Source: Pogostemon cablin (lineage: Eukaryota > Streptophyta > Magnoliopsida > Lamiales > Lamiaceae). Taken from it: 64,000 nt of DNA. Positions 1-9,987 of the stretch are shown here, piece after piece. The stretch spans positions 23,326,336-23,390,335 of the forward strand of contig CM042962.1 in the NCBI GenBank assembly GCA_023678885.1. Reading direction: 5' to 3'. Below the pieces are notes generated by a model, which worked only from the letters and a program-made list of their open reading frames with translations, ran no database searches and was not told where the DNA came from. The translations under genes were made by a program, and so were the position numbers. Numbering within the stretch: the stretch's first letter is position 1; the number at the start of each line of letters is the position of its first letter.

Positions 1-196
1 AAAAATATAACCAATATCGTAGTACATTATTCTGATATTAAATTTGATGCCTGGTATGTTATGGAGCTGCTAATCTCAACTCAAAATACTAGTATTTTTT
101 GTTGACAAAAACCAAACGTTGAGTTCTATATTGGAATCATATCTCAAGTTAGCCAATATTTTAGGATAGGTTCATCTATTTCTCTTGCTTTTTCAG

Positions 197-412
197 ATAA
201 AAGATGCGTACACCATGAAGTTCTTTGAAAACAATTCAAGCCGTTTACCAAAGTGGTGTAATGATGGGGACTCAGTTAAACTCCCCTTCTGCCAAATCCG
301 AGGGAAATATCGGATGGAGTTACCTGGATACAACAGCATGGATCCTTATCCCCACATGAACGAGAGGTGCCCATCCTTGCCGCCTAAATATTACAGACCA
401 GATGGCTGCTGA
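197..412 (+). CDS. 3'-terminal coding exon of an unrecognised gene (partial)
   Basis: A polypyrimidine tract ending in CAG at 194-196 is followed by an open frame of 71 codons that closes with TGA at 410-412. I read this as the last coding exon of a gene whose other exons lie left of the window. The peptide has four cysteines (WCND, PFCQ, ERCP and the final Cys) and a Pro/Tyr-rich tail (LPPKYYRPDGC end). Its composition fits a folded secreted or lumenal C-terminus, but I do not recognise the family. The acceptor site and the sharp stop make a real exon likelier than a chance frame. The frame extends a few codons into the intron upstream, so the exon start rests only on the splice signal. Confidence 0.55.
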   Translation: MKDAYTMKFFENNSSRLPKWCNDGDSVKLPFCQIRGKYRMELPGYNSMDPYPHMNERCPSLPPKYYRPDGC

Positions 413-1616
413 GAAACTTGCATTATATGTATGACTTCATCAGATTATTGTAACACGTATCTGATACACTATTTTTACATCTGTGTATCCATCTTGTATA
501 TTATTGTTAATTAGCATGTACTAAAATATTTGGCACATAATATTGTCTGCCGAAAATAGTGAAATATGAATTTGTTAGGGATAATTATCTCGCATTATTG
601 TATAAATGCATAGCCATAAATATGAAATCAGATCTTACTTTTAACTATTTATTGATTGGAGTCTTCCAATTTCAGTGTTTCTGATAAGAGTAAAGATGTT
701 GATATTATAAATGAGGGAGGATTTAAGAACAATAGGACGTAAAATATGATTCCCCAAGGATTACTCTTGTCAGCCAAGGCTGCCCAATACTAAACAAGAA
801 AGATTATTCGATGTCCCACCCTTTCCCTCTATCCACTTATTTATAGATCTTCTACTCAAGGACTAATTCTACTCAAGGACTAATTTATTAGTATGGAAAT
901 GGCTTGATTATTGCCACTTGTTCTTCTCTTCAAATACGCTCTTACTTATTCCTCCGGGAGTATATATGGTATGGATGACCTCCTTGATTGGCTCTATTAG
1001 TTTCAGTATGGTAAGGAGTTAGTCTCTTTTAAATTTTCTTCAGCTGATTTCTTCATTATTTTGTAAGAGAATGAAAAGACATGCATCATAAGACAGTTAA
1101 ATAGTTATTTCAGTAACTCCTAAATTCATCGATGAGTCTGAAATGTATTCATAATAGTGATAAGCTAAGTTTTGATCTGGTTATGGCTGATGATTGGTAC
1201 TTGCCTTTGCTCAGGGTGACAGCCTGTGTGTGTAATCTGAAGGTGTATAGATTGTAGTTGCATTCGAACTTATCGAAAGGATAAATCATTATTAGTGTGG
1301 ATCGGAGGAGAGGGCCGTTTCGTCACAAAACCAATCAGAAGCTAAGATATAAAATTGAGAAAGTAGAATCCACCAAAGCTTAAACATAATCTGTTTTGAT
1401 CTGTTCCCTCCTCGAAATAGCTTATTTTACATTATAGCAGTAACTCGAGAGTTGCACTGTTCGAATTGCAAGAAAGTTACATTTTTTCTAATTATCAGTA
1501 TTCAGTTATAAGTATGCAGATAATCAGTTGCTTTATTATCTTCTTCAATCGTAATACACAGGATTCAGCACTCATATTAAAATCGAATGCAACATAGTAC
1601 GATACATTTATGTCAG
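413..1616. other. intergenic spacer between convergent gene ends
   Basis: This is AT-rich sequence with no convincing ORF, RNA gene or transposon ends. It lies between the stop of the + strand gene and the stop of the minus-strand P450, so it should hold both 3' UTRs and polyadenylation regions. I could not choose a particular poly(A) signal. Confidence 0.5.
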
Positions 1617-3430
1617 TTAAAGATGTTTCCTGGACTCAATTTGAATAGGAAGTCCTCGAGTAGGCACCGGCATCGGATCCCTTCTAAAGAAGTTGTCGTT
1701 GCAGCAGAGCTTCCATGTAAACTGAGTAACCAGAGAGTGAATCGTCACCAGAGTTTCAATCTTTGCAAACTCGTACCCTGGACAGATACGAGCTCCCCCT
1801 CCAAACGGTATGTAACAGTAAGGTGGTATCGATGCTGGATTCTCAAACCGAGATGGATCAAATCTTGATGGTTCTGGAAAGATGTTTTCGTCCATGTGTG
1901 TCATCGCAGTGACCCAGAATATCTGCAAGATTCGCTGCGTTTTACTTAATTTGGATGTCAGCAGCAACAGAGTGGTACGAGGAGTTAGTTAATGTTACCT
2001 GCCAGCCTTTGGGTATCAAGTATCCTTGATACTCAATGTCCTCCAACGTCTTCCGGAAACCTCCAAAGATCGGAGGCAAGGTTCGAAGAGTCTCCATGGC
2101 CACTCTCCAGGTATGCTTCATCTTGGCCAAATCTTCCCATTTCAATATATCTCCAGAAGGAATGCTTTTCTTAATCTCAAGTTGCTCTGCAAATATCAGT
2201 TCAGTAAAATCGAATAACGTTAGTGTTTGTGGTTATGCAGAACAAGGAGGAGGTACCTTTTAGGACATCTGCATATATGGATGGATCATTTGCCAGAAGT
2301 CGAACGATGAAAGTTATGAGAACCGACGATGTATCGTGGCCAGCCACCATAACAAGCATGATGTTGTGTATGATCTCATCATCGGTTACCAGTTGTTGGT
2401 TGTGCTCCCCTTGAATGCTGAGTAAGCAGGTGATTAGGTCTTGGTGACTCGAAGCACAGTCTTTGAGTAGGGTCCTCTTCTCACGTATAAGCTCTCTCAG
2501 CATTCTCCTAACCTTTGCACTGGCCTTGAGACTGCGGTTGAAGCGCGTGTATGGGAGATCAACTGGAATCGACCACATCCCGTCTATCATCTGTTGGTAG
2601 CACAGGACCAACGTGTCTCTCCGCTCTCCTCGCTCGATTCCAAAGAGAAAGGAGCAAATTATGTCGAATGTCAGCATCTTCATCAGTGGTAAAACCTGAA
2701 TGGAATCAATCACGACAATCATTTGAATGTTAAACACGCCTCTAATAGCATTTTGAGTTTGGCACACACTTATGTAAACCGGGTTTACCGTGTAAATCCT
2801 GTGGTACCCCTTCCAATCCTATTATACTCTATGTATTGATAGAGTTTAAATTAAAGGGACCACATGGTCTATACCATAAACCCAGTTCACAGGAGACTAA
2901 CTCTTTGAGTTTTTAGACGAGATAGTCACCGTGACTTGGGATTTCCCTTGCCAATGCAGTTGAAAGTGCATGCTGATCTCCTGCTCAATCCTACCAATGT
3001 AATTCTTCAAGCAATCCGGTTTGAGGAAGGAAGCGAGAGCATCTCTGATCCGCTTGTGATCGTCTCCGACGAGCTCCAGCAAACAGCGATCGCCCAAGAT
3101 CATCTTCACAGACTCCGTCTGGTGATTGCTGAGTTTCCCGCCATCAGACGCGAAGACGAACTTGTTTGCAGCTCGACCGTGGATAAACACGGTTGGCTTG
3201 CCAAACAGGCTCAGCTTTGAAACCGGACCATACTTTTTAGCTCTGTCTGCAATCCATTGCTCTGCGGTGTTTGATCTCATCGCCCACAGAAAGCTAAAGC
3301 TTTGCCCGATTAATGGTAATCCCAACGATCCAGGTGGCAGCCTTTCTGGCCTTCTGGTGAGAAGAAGAAAGCAGAAAGGAAGTAGAATTAGAGAGAGGAA
3401 AAGGAAGATCATGTTGATGGAGAGATGCAT
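1617..3430 (-). CDS. cytochrome P450, CYP85 clan (CYP716/CYP728-like), four exons, apparently intact
   Basis: Exons on the minus strand are 3430-2930, 2695-2257, 2186-1999 and 1922-1617, all with GT-AG introns. They join to 1434 nt, or 477 residues plus stop, the usual length for this group. A hydrophobic ER anchor spans about residues 7-23, followed by the proline hinge (RLPPGS, about 30). The I-helix oxygen motif AGHDTSS is at about 285-291, ExxR (ETLR) at 345-348, the FDPSRF motif near 397-402, and the heme loop FGGGARICPG has its Cys ligand at about 423. Spacing and wording (VLPLMK, PYCYIPFGGG) match CYP716 and CYP728 enzymes, which oxidise triterpenoid or other terpenoid scaffolds at the ER using NADPH-P450 reductase. 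The substrate cannot be read from sequence. No stop, frameshift or missing key residue is visible. The start is the Met just before the membrane anchor. Confidence 0.92.
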
Positions 3431-3558
3431 GCAAATGGGGTTTTCTGAATGAGTAATTAACTAAGCTCCACATTTTCACAAACGGTTTATCGAACGTCCA
3501 TCTCATAAAATAGAATTAGGTATCATCCATCTCATGACATAGAATTTCGGAAAATTGT

Positions 3559-3566
3559 CTTATATA
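3559..3566 (-). promoter_or_regulatory. candidate TATA box of the P450 gene
   Basis: On the minus strand this reads TATATAAG, about 130 bp upstream of the P450 start codon. That is a plausible distance for a TATA box and a roughly 100-nt 5' UTR. The whole upstream region (3431-3663) is only about 230 bp before a hAT element begins, so promoter sequence further up is transposon-derived. Confidence 0.45.
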
Positions 3567-3980
3567 CGTTTTTGTTTGCAGTGTTAATGGAATCTTATTT
3601 CGATGCTACTTGGAATCTGCAACTTTTGGAATTAATTTCTTCCTCTTGTCGCCCTTCTACAGCTAGAGCCTTCAAAGTGGGCTGGGCCCGCCGGGCCGAA
3701 CCACACCAGCCTATATAATTGGTGGGTTGGGCTGAACATTTTTAGCCCGCAACCCGCCTAAGCCCGTTACATGTCAAACTCGAGAGAAATGCCTAGAGTT
3801 TATCTTTCGTGTATTATTCTTTACAAAAGTTTACTACTTTAAACCTGTTTTTCTTTTAATTCTTTATTTAGATTGAAAATTTGAAAAAAAAATGTTGATT
3901 ACGTTTAGGTAATTATTTTTTTTGGGGTAATTAATATTTGTGTTTGTATTTATATTCTAGCAGATTAGAAGAAAAAAATT

Positions 3981-4130
3981 ATGGAGTTTGCTGATTTGAA
4001 TCAAAGTAATAATATATATGATATTAAAAATACGAACTCAAGTGGTAAATATAAATCGAGAGAATTTTCAAATGTTTGGAACTTTTTTGTGAAGAGAGGA
4101 GTTGGTAAGAATATTATGGAGTCTTGTTGA
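3981..4130 (+). pseudogene. relic of a hAT transposase N-terminus (BED-finger start)
   Basis: An ATG inside the hAT element opens a 49-codon frame ending in TGA at 4128-4130. Its second half contains SNVWNFFVKRG, followed after 8 residues by Cys, the stop, then Tyr-Cys. The W-x-x-F ... C-x-x-C layout is that of the BED zinc finger at the start of hAT transposases, with the stop falling between the two cysteines. The rest of the transposase has been deleted. The family call rests on this short motif plus its position inside a hAT element. Confidence 0.6.
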
Positions 4131-4305
4131 TATTGTAGTATTTTGTACCATTATTTTAGTATTTCATTTTAATAAAATAATCCCTAATTAAAAAGAAAAA
4201 AAAAATTGGCTGGCCAACATATTGTAGTATTTTGTACCATTATTTTAGTATTTCATTTTAATAAAATCATCCCTAATTAAAAAGAAAAAAAGAAAAAAAA
4301 TTGGC
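4130..4305. repeat. tandem duplication inside the hAT element
   Basis: Two copies of an approximately 80-bp AT-rich segment begin with ATATTGTAGTATTTTG at 4130 and 4219. They are nearly identical apart from an extra A-rich stretch in the second. Each ends in AATTGGC, where GC-rich subterminal motifs resume. Confidence 0.85.
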
Positions 4306-4505
4306 GGGTTGGCCCGCCATAGCCCGCGATCCGCCTTTGGATGGGTTGGGCCGAATATTTCTAGCCCGCAACCCGCCTAGGCCCGCCCCGCCTAAGTCCG
4401 CCAAATGGCGGGTTGAGGCGGGTTTTGACCCGCCCAGCTGGCCCATTTTGACGGCTCTATCTACACCGCAACTTTTCATTCGCCCATTTTCTTGTAGGAC
4501 GGATT

Positions 4506-4823
4506 TGTTGGGATAAGCAGATCCTCATTCATTCCTAAGGGACAAATAAAGAAGAACATAAAAAGTCAACACAAGAATTTACGTGGAAAACTCTAAAATC
4601 GGAGAAAAATCACGGACCGAGAAAATACCACAATGTGAAAATTTTTTACAATCATGTAGAATCAAACACAAAGATTTAAAGTGTACTTGATTGGTGCACT
4701 TGACATCAAGTCCAAGGGCCTCCTTATATAGGACCAGGATCCTTCTCTCTTTTACTCTTCATCCGATGTGGGACAAAAGAAATAAAAGAAAAACCCCTTC
4801 TTTTATTCTTAACAAAACCAACA
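4506..4823 (-). repeat. 3' LTR of the non-autonomous Copia element (318 bp)
   Basis: Compared with its partner it lacks about 108 bp. The gap lies between two TAGAAT direct repeats still present in the other LTR, so slippage or recombination between them after insertion explains the loss. Confidence 0.85.
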
Positions 4824-4834
4824 ATCTCCACCTT

Positions 4835-5980
4835 GTTAAAATAAAAGAAGACACATTGTCTTCATCGACAATCATTCTTAAACTCGAGAATCCCTTAGAA
4901 TCAACCATTCTAAGAATCTTTGTCTTCACCGACAATCCATTCTCAATTCCGAGAATTCTACTCCACCTATGAGTAGACCACTTAGAATCAATCATTCTAA
5001 GAATTTCCTGCGGCACATATCGAAAATACATGCTGATATTTATGGTATTACTTCCAGCTCTTGGCTTTCCCAGAAGTCCATCAGCCATCATATACATCCA
5101 CCACACACCCTATATCACCTTCCAAGTCAATATTCGTGTGCAAACGTGTGGATCAACTAATATTATTAGCTCATTTTCCATGATAACTGAACATGTCATA
5201 AGGATCCCCAATAATATTAACTCAACATTCAGAGCTGTTGTCGCACCAGCTCCTCTAGTCCTCATTGACCGGCAACGTCACCATTGCTCCATCTTAAGAA
5301 ATTACTGTGCCATTGCTCCACCGCAATTACCGCACCATTGCTACACCTTGAGCAAAAACTATCATTGTACCGACATGACGTCGCTGCCTTTTACCGCCAA
5401 GCTACACCAGATTTGCCTGAACCCTTTTCCTACTGAAAGTGTCGTCACTTGAAGCCGATTCTAACCATCCGGAATTCACAATGCTTTCCCACTTGTTGGT
5501 CTGCTACTCTTTACCGATCTAGCACCACCGATACCAAGTCCACATCGCCATCTTCTCCGTTGAATCGCCGCTTCACCACGACACCAGTCATTACAAAAAA
5601 AACTCATTCCTTTCAAACCTCCTTGAGCCGACATCTAAGGAAAATCCCATGCCGCTGTTAAGCTAACTCCACCACCGGGAGTCCCAGCAATTCACATTGC
5701 TGCAAGTCCAAGAACTCCACCAAAAAATGCTGACTTACAAATCCTATCCCTTGCCACACCACTGTTGCCACAGTTCGGCGCATTTCACCGAAAGGAAGGA
5801 GATGCCACTGCATCCGGCTGATCTTCTGACCCTCTTGTGCCACTAGCATTTCCCACTTCTTTCATGCCACCCTTAGCCTAATAAATGACCCTCTTCCTCT
5901 CATAAAGTCTTTTCTGATGTGGAAGGTCAGACTATGCTGCAACCACAGAGCATACTAAGAACCTTATAAGCGCCCGAACT
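4835..5980 (-). other. interior of the non-autonomous Copia element, no gene recognised
   Basis: It contains repeated phrases such as CACCATTGCTCC and several short overlapping frames on both strands, none resembling gag, protease, integrase or RT. I see no captured host gene I can name. Confidence 0.6.
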
Positions 5981-5996
5981 GGGCTCTGATACCACT

Positions 5997-6422
5997 TATT
6001 GGGATAAACAGATTCACATTCATTCCTAATGGACAAATAAAGAAGAACATAAAAAACACAATACAAGAATTTACGTGAAAAACTCCAAAATCAGAGAAAA
6101 ATCACGAACCGAGAAAATACCACTATGTGAAAATTTTTTACAATCATATAGAATTTCTCTCTCCCGACCCCAATCCCTACACTCTTATAAATCTTTGACT
6201 AATTCACACATTTCTTCCCATTCTCACAACCGAGAATCCAAGAAATGAATTTAAATAGAATCAAACACAAAGATTTAAAGTGTACTTGATTAGTGCACTT
6301 GACATTAAGTCCAAAGGCCCCCTTATATAGGACCAGGATCCCTCCCCCTTTTACTCTTCATCCGATGTGGGACAAAAGAAAAAAAGGAAAAACCATTTCT
6401 TTTATTCTTGACAAAACCAACA
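5997..6422 (-). repeat. 5' LTR of the non-autonomous Copia element (426 bp)
   Basis: This is the full-length LTR partner of 4506-4823. The minus-strand reading contains a TATATAAGG block (from CCTTATATA at about 6323) that would serve as the TATA box. Confidence 0.85.
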
Positions 6423-7138
6423 GGATTAACATATTTTATATAAATAAATAAAAAACTTATTAATAGTTAAAATATATTTGTAATGAATTATTTTATGACA
6501 CTTTGAATCATACTTTTATACATTGTTCAGCATACTTGTAAAAAACATACTTTAATTACCAATAAATATATTTTACTTATATAATAAATATAGGTACTAT
6601 AACACGTCTTACAATCAGTCTTATATAAGCATCATCTCATAACAGACCTTATCTTTTGATAAATGGAGTATAATGCATACTTTATCCACTTAAATTATTT
6701 TTCACTAAATAATCCTTAAAAAAATGATAATATACTTAAGGCCAAGTCTTCTGTAAATTGGTGCTCATGTTAGACGATTTGTGAAATATGTTAAAATATG
6801 ATTGTTACACAGTAAAAATATTTTCTGTAACAATATTTTTATTGGTTGTTAAAATATTTTTTTCTAAAGTATGATAAAAGATCATTAAGATATGATTTAT
6901 GATGTTATAAAATAATTTACTAAAAACATACTTTAACTACCATTAAGTGTATATATATATATATTATTTATATACTTAACATACTTTAATGATGGATTGG
7001 ACAGTCTCACAACCCATCACAAGAGAGAGCCTTTTTCTTCATTACATACTTTATCAAATTAAATAACTTAACTTCATATTAAAGTCACTTTTTTTTTTTT
7101 TTTTTTTCTGAAAATGCTTCTTATGTTATGTAAGACAA
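6423..7138. other. AT-rich spacer with repeated CATACTTTAA motifs
   Basis: No gene is seen. The motif CATACTTTAA and its inverse recur many times, and the stretch CAGTCTCACAACCCATCACAAG near 7001 resembles the end of the fold-back element to its right. It is probably a decayed copy of the same kind of element. A run of about 22 T residues lies near 7090. Confidence 0.45.
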
Positions 7139-7390
7139 AGTCACTTGTGAGACGTTACTTATATGAGACAATATGTGAGAGGTGTTAAAGTATGCCTATT
7201 ATATAGATAAAATATGCTTAATAGTTGTTAACGAATTAAAGTACAATTTTAGGGTGTTATAATATTATTTATTATTGACATACTTTAACTAAAAATAAGC
7301 ATATTCTACCTATATAATAAACATACTTTAGTTATGAGTTGACCCATCCCACAACCCATTTCACAAAACCCATCTCACAAGAGTGTCTCA
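7139..7390. mobile_element. fold-back, MITE-like element
   Basis: The left arm (AAAGTATG, TATTATATAG, ATATGCTTA, TAGTT in order, about 7185-7232) reappears inverted at about 7268-7335. The outer parts also match loosely: CTTGTGAGA on the left and the inverse of TCTCACAAG on the right. No coding capacity. I did not find a clear target duplication, so the exact ends and the class remain open. Confidence 0.5.
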
Positions 7391-7436
7391 TTTGTTAATT
7401 TTGAATTTCGAATATAATCTAAATATGAAAATTTAA

Positions 7437-8894
7437 ATTTTCAACTGATAGTGAAAGAACGAAATCGGGGTACAGACCAATACTATGTACGAGTAAAAAA
7501 ATAGAGATCGAAAGAAATAACTCTCGCGGCCCGGAATAAAAAAAATAAGAGTTTGGACCATTAAATATCTTGTATTCATAAAACATTTGGTGTAACATAG
7601 ATAAAAAATAAATAAGAGTTAATATCATTCCAATTGCCATTACAAAAGTAATGGGGAGTTTTGCCATTAAAAGATATTTAAGACTAGTAATTAATCTAAA
7701 AAGAACGATTAATTCGGCAATAAAACCACTCATACCAGGTAATGCAAGGGAGGCCATCGAAAAGCTACTGAACATCGTGAATATTTTGGGCATGGGAATA
7801 CTTATTCTGCCCATTTTCGTCAAGATAAACAAGACGTATTCTATCATAAGTTGTTCCGACCAAGAAAAAAAGTGTCGCGCCAATAAATTCATGAGAAATT
7901 ATTTGTAAAAAGGCTCCATTGAGTCCCATATCTGTGATAGAACCAATTCCTATAATTATGAAATCCATATGAGATACAGAGGAATAGACTATTCATTTTT
8001 TTTAAATTCCGTTGACCGAGAGATGTTGAAGCTGCATGGATTATTTGCATTGCGCCTACTATCATTAACCAATGAGAAAATATAGAATGGGCGTGAGGAA
8101 ATAATTTCATATTAATCCGAACTAATTCATATGCTCCCATTTTTAATAAGATTCTGGCTATAAGCATACAAGTACTATAATGTGCTTCTCTGTGGGTATC
8201 AGGTAATCATGTATGTAGGGGTATGATTGGCAATTTGACATCAAAAGCAAGAAAAAATCCAATATAAAAAATTATTTCCAAGTTCACAGGATAGGACCGG
8301 TTGGCTAATATTTCCAAATTAAATGTTTGTTCAGCAGATCCATATAAACTGATACCCAGAGCTCCCGTTAAAAGAAAAATTGACCCTTCCGTGTACAAAA
8401 TAAATTTTGTAGCTGAGTATAGACGCTTTTTTTCCTCCCCACATGGATACAAGTAAATAAACGGGAATTAATTCTAACTCCCACATGAGGAAAAAAAGTA
8501 AAAGATCTTTAGAAGAAAATAATCCTATTTGCGCACTGTACACTGCTAACATCAGGAAATGAAATAATCGAGAATCTCGAGTAACTGGTCAAGCCGCTAA
8601 AGTAGTGATGAATCCTGTCAGTAAAATGGGTCCTATAGAGAGTCAGTCGATTCTTAACTTTCAATGGAAATCCAAAAAACAGATTCATTTATAATCCTCC
8701 ATTAGTTGGATTAATGGATCATCCGATTGAAAATAATAGCAGAATGCATAAGTTGTTAGAAGAAGTTCTAAGATACACATACATATAATATACTAGCGGA
8801 TTACTCTATTTTCTCTGTGTGGAAGAAAAAAAATTAAGCAACCCACAAATATTGGTAAAACTGTAATTTTTGTTAAGCAAGGAAAATGGTTTGT
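7437..8894 (-). pseudogene. ndhD: ndhD pseudogene (plastid NADH dehydrogenase-like complex subunit 4)
   Basis: Fragments in several frames cover almost the whole protein. They run from the N-terminal HFPCL...FLPHRENRVIR part (about 8890-8810), through DLLLFF-MWELELIPVYL (8480-8510), to the C-terminal GPRELFLSISIFL block (about 7500-7530). In the plastid this membrane subunit takes part in proton pumping and cyclic electron flow. Here at least four frameshifts and stops break it (for example near 8200, 8450 and 8600), and the last codons are replaced by foreign sequence. At the start site, where many plastid ndhD genes have ACG edited to AUG, this copy reads ACA (8892-8894). It cannot encode a working protein. 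Confidence 0.93.
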
Positions 8895-8960
8895 GGTAAA
8901 GACAAGATACACTTCGCGAGAAAAATTCGTGCTCAATTATATTTGATTTTGAGCATGAAT

Positions 8961-9206
8961 TCAATAAGCTAGACTCATACTGTGATTTGTTTCATACCAT
9001 AAATAAATTCAAATGCTAAAAAAATCCATTGAGCAGACGGATTCACACCTCTTACAACCAACACAGTCTTCGGTCCTTGGAGCAGAGGCAATATGTTTAG
9101 CTTTACATCCGTCCCAGGGTATCATTTCTAATATATCCGTGGGGCACGCCTGGACACATTGAGTACATCCTATACATGTATCATAAATCTTTACCGAATG
9201 TGAAAT
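8961..9206 (-). pseudogene. psaC: psaC pseudogene (photosystem I iron-sulfur subunit)
   Basis: The length is exactly that of psaC (81 codons plus stop). Both ferredoxin-type motifs are recognisable: CIGCTQC and CVGCKRC. Three changes break it: the start codon is ATT instead of ATG, one Pro of the second CxxxCP motif is replaced (VCSMD), and an in-frame TGA follows FFSI about 17 codons before the end. No indel has occurred, so it is less decayed than ndhD. Confidence 0.93.
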
Positions 9207-9466
9207 TTGATCTATACATTTTTGAACGCTCGGTCTAGTAAACTAACTTATAAATGAATCCTATAGTTAGATACTAGACGAATCGATGAGTGATCAGAAT
9301 CAATTTACTTCTGAATTGATTTATGAGGGAGGACCAAAATACTTTTATTTTTTTATGTTTTTGCAATCACGATTATACCCTACTCTAGCGTCTAGCGATA
9401 TCAAACCCGCTAATTCTAATTGGAATAATATTCCAAATTAGGATTTATATGATTATAAAATTAATA

Positions 9467-9771
9467 CTATTTATTCAACAAATTAGATTGATTAATACAA
9501 GTTGATTTTCTGTTACAATAAATTGATTAAACAGTAGCCAGTCCGATAACTGCTTCAGCGGCTGCAATATTTATAACAAAAATTGAGAAAATATTTTCTC
9601 TTAATTGACGATTATCAAAATATCAGAAAATGTTACAAAATTTGTATTAATTGAATTTAATATAAGTTCAAGACACATAAGGGCTCTAACCATATTTCGA
9701 CTTGTGATTAATCCATAGATACCAATAGAAAATAAATAGGCACTCAAAAGAAGTATAAGTTCGAGCATCAT
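9467..9771 (-). pseudogene. ndhE: ndhE pseudogene (plastid NDH subunit 4L)
   Basis: It starts at ATGATGCTCGAAC (9771) and reads the typical YLFSIGIYGLITSRNMVRAL and MCLELILN. One base is missing in the run encoding SDFFDN, shifting the frame. Further on, AAAEAVIGLATV is followed by TAA where the family continues with SS. The original stop is at 9467-9469. Total length is one base short of the normal gene. Confidence 0.9.
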
Positions 9772-9987
9772 TAACTAACTCCTTATCAATTTGGATTCCT
9801 TTTTAATCTGAATAATAATTCACTCGATTCAATTCTAACAAATATGGAACAAACAAAGGAATAGATTGGAGAGATCAATATAAAATGAAAGTCTTTCTAT
9901 TCTATTTTTCAGACATGAATTAAAATTAACAAATTATAACATTCTTTTTGCATTGATTCTATTTGAATTTCTCGTTTTAAAGATTTC
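9772..9987. other. plastid ndhE-ndhG spacer
   Basis: AT-rich plastid-type spacer between the ndhE start and the ndhG stop codon (TTA, 9988-9990). No feature seen. Confidence 0.6.

Larger units (their letters stand above)
3664..4459 (+). mobile_element. hAT-type DNA transposon, deletion derivative
   Basis: The left end begins TAGAGCCTTCAAAGTGGGC and the right end is the inverse of TAGAGCCGTCAAAATGGGC, giving terminal inverted repeats with two mismatches. The flanks are TCTACAGC (3656-3663) and TCTACACC (4460-4467), an 8-bp target duplication with one mismatch, as hAT transposases make. Subterminal regions are full of GCCCGC/GCGGG motifs, the multiple binding-site pattern expected for hAT ends. 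At 796 bp it is far too short for a transposase gene and carries only a relic of one, so it moved with proteins supplied in trans. Orientation is set by that relic. Confidence 0.85.
4506..6422 (-). mobile_element. non-autonomous Copia-type LTR retrotransposon (about 1.9 kb)
   Basis: Two LTRs bounded by TGTTGG...CCAACA flank about 1.17 kb and are themselves flanked by a perfect 5-bp duplication GGATT (4501-4505 and 6423-6427). Next to the right LTR, on the minus strand, lies TGGTATCAGAGCCC (5981-5994), a primer-binding site for initiator tRNA-Met two bases from the LTR. Next to the left LTR is the polypurine tract AAGGTGGAGAT (4824-4834). The element is therefore minus-oriented and its 5' LTR is the right one. 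The interior has no recognisable gag or pol, only low-quality ORFs, so it is of the TRIM/LARD kind and depended on enzymes in trans. The last base pair of the right LTR has mutated from CA to TA. Confidence 0.88.

Noticed and set aside
5030..5661. + strand ORFs of 70-140 residues inside the non-autonomous Copia element
   Set aside because: They have no recognisable domain, run opposite to the element's transcription, and lie within a repeat.
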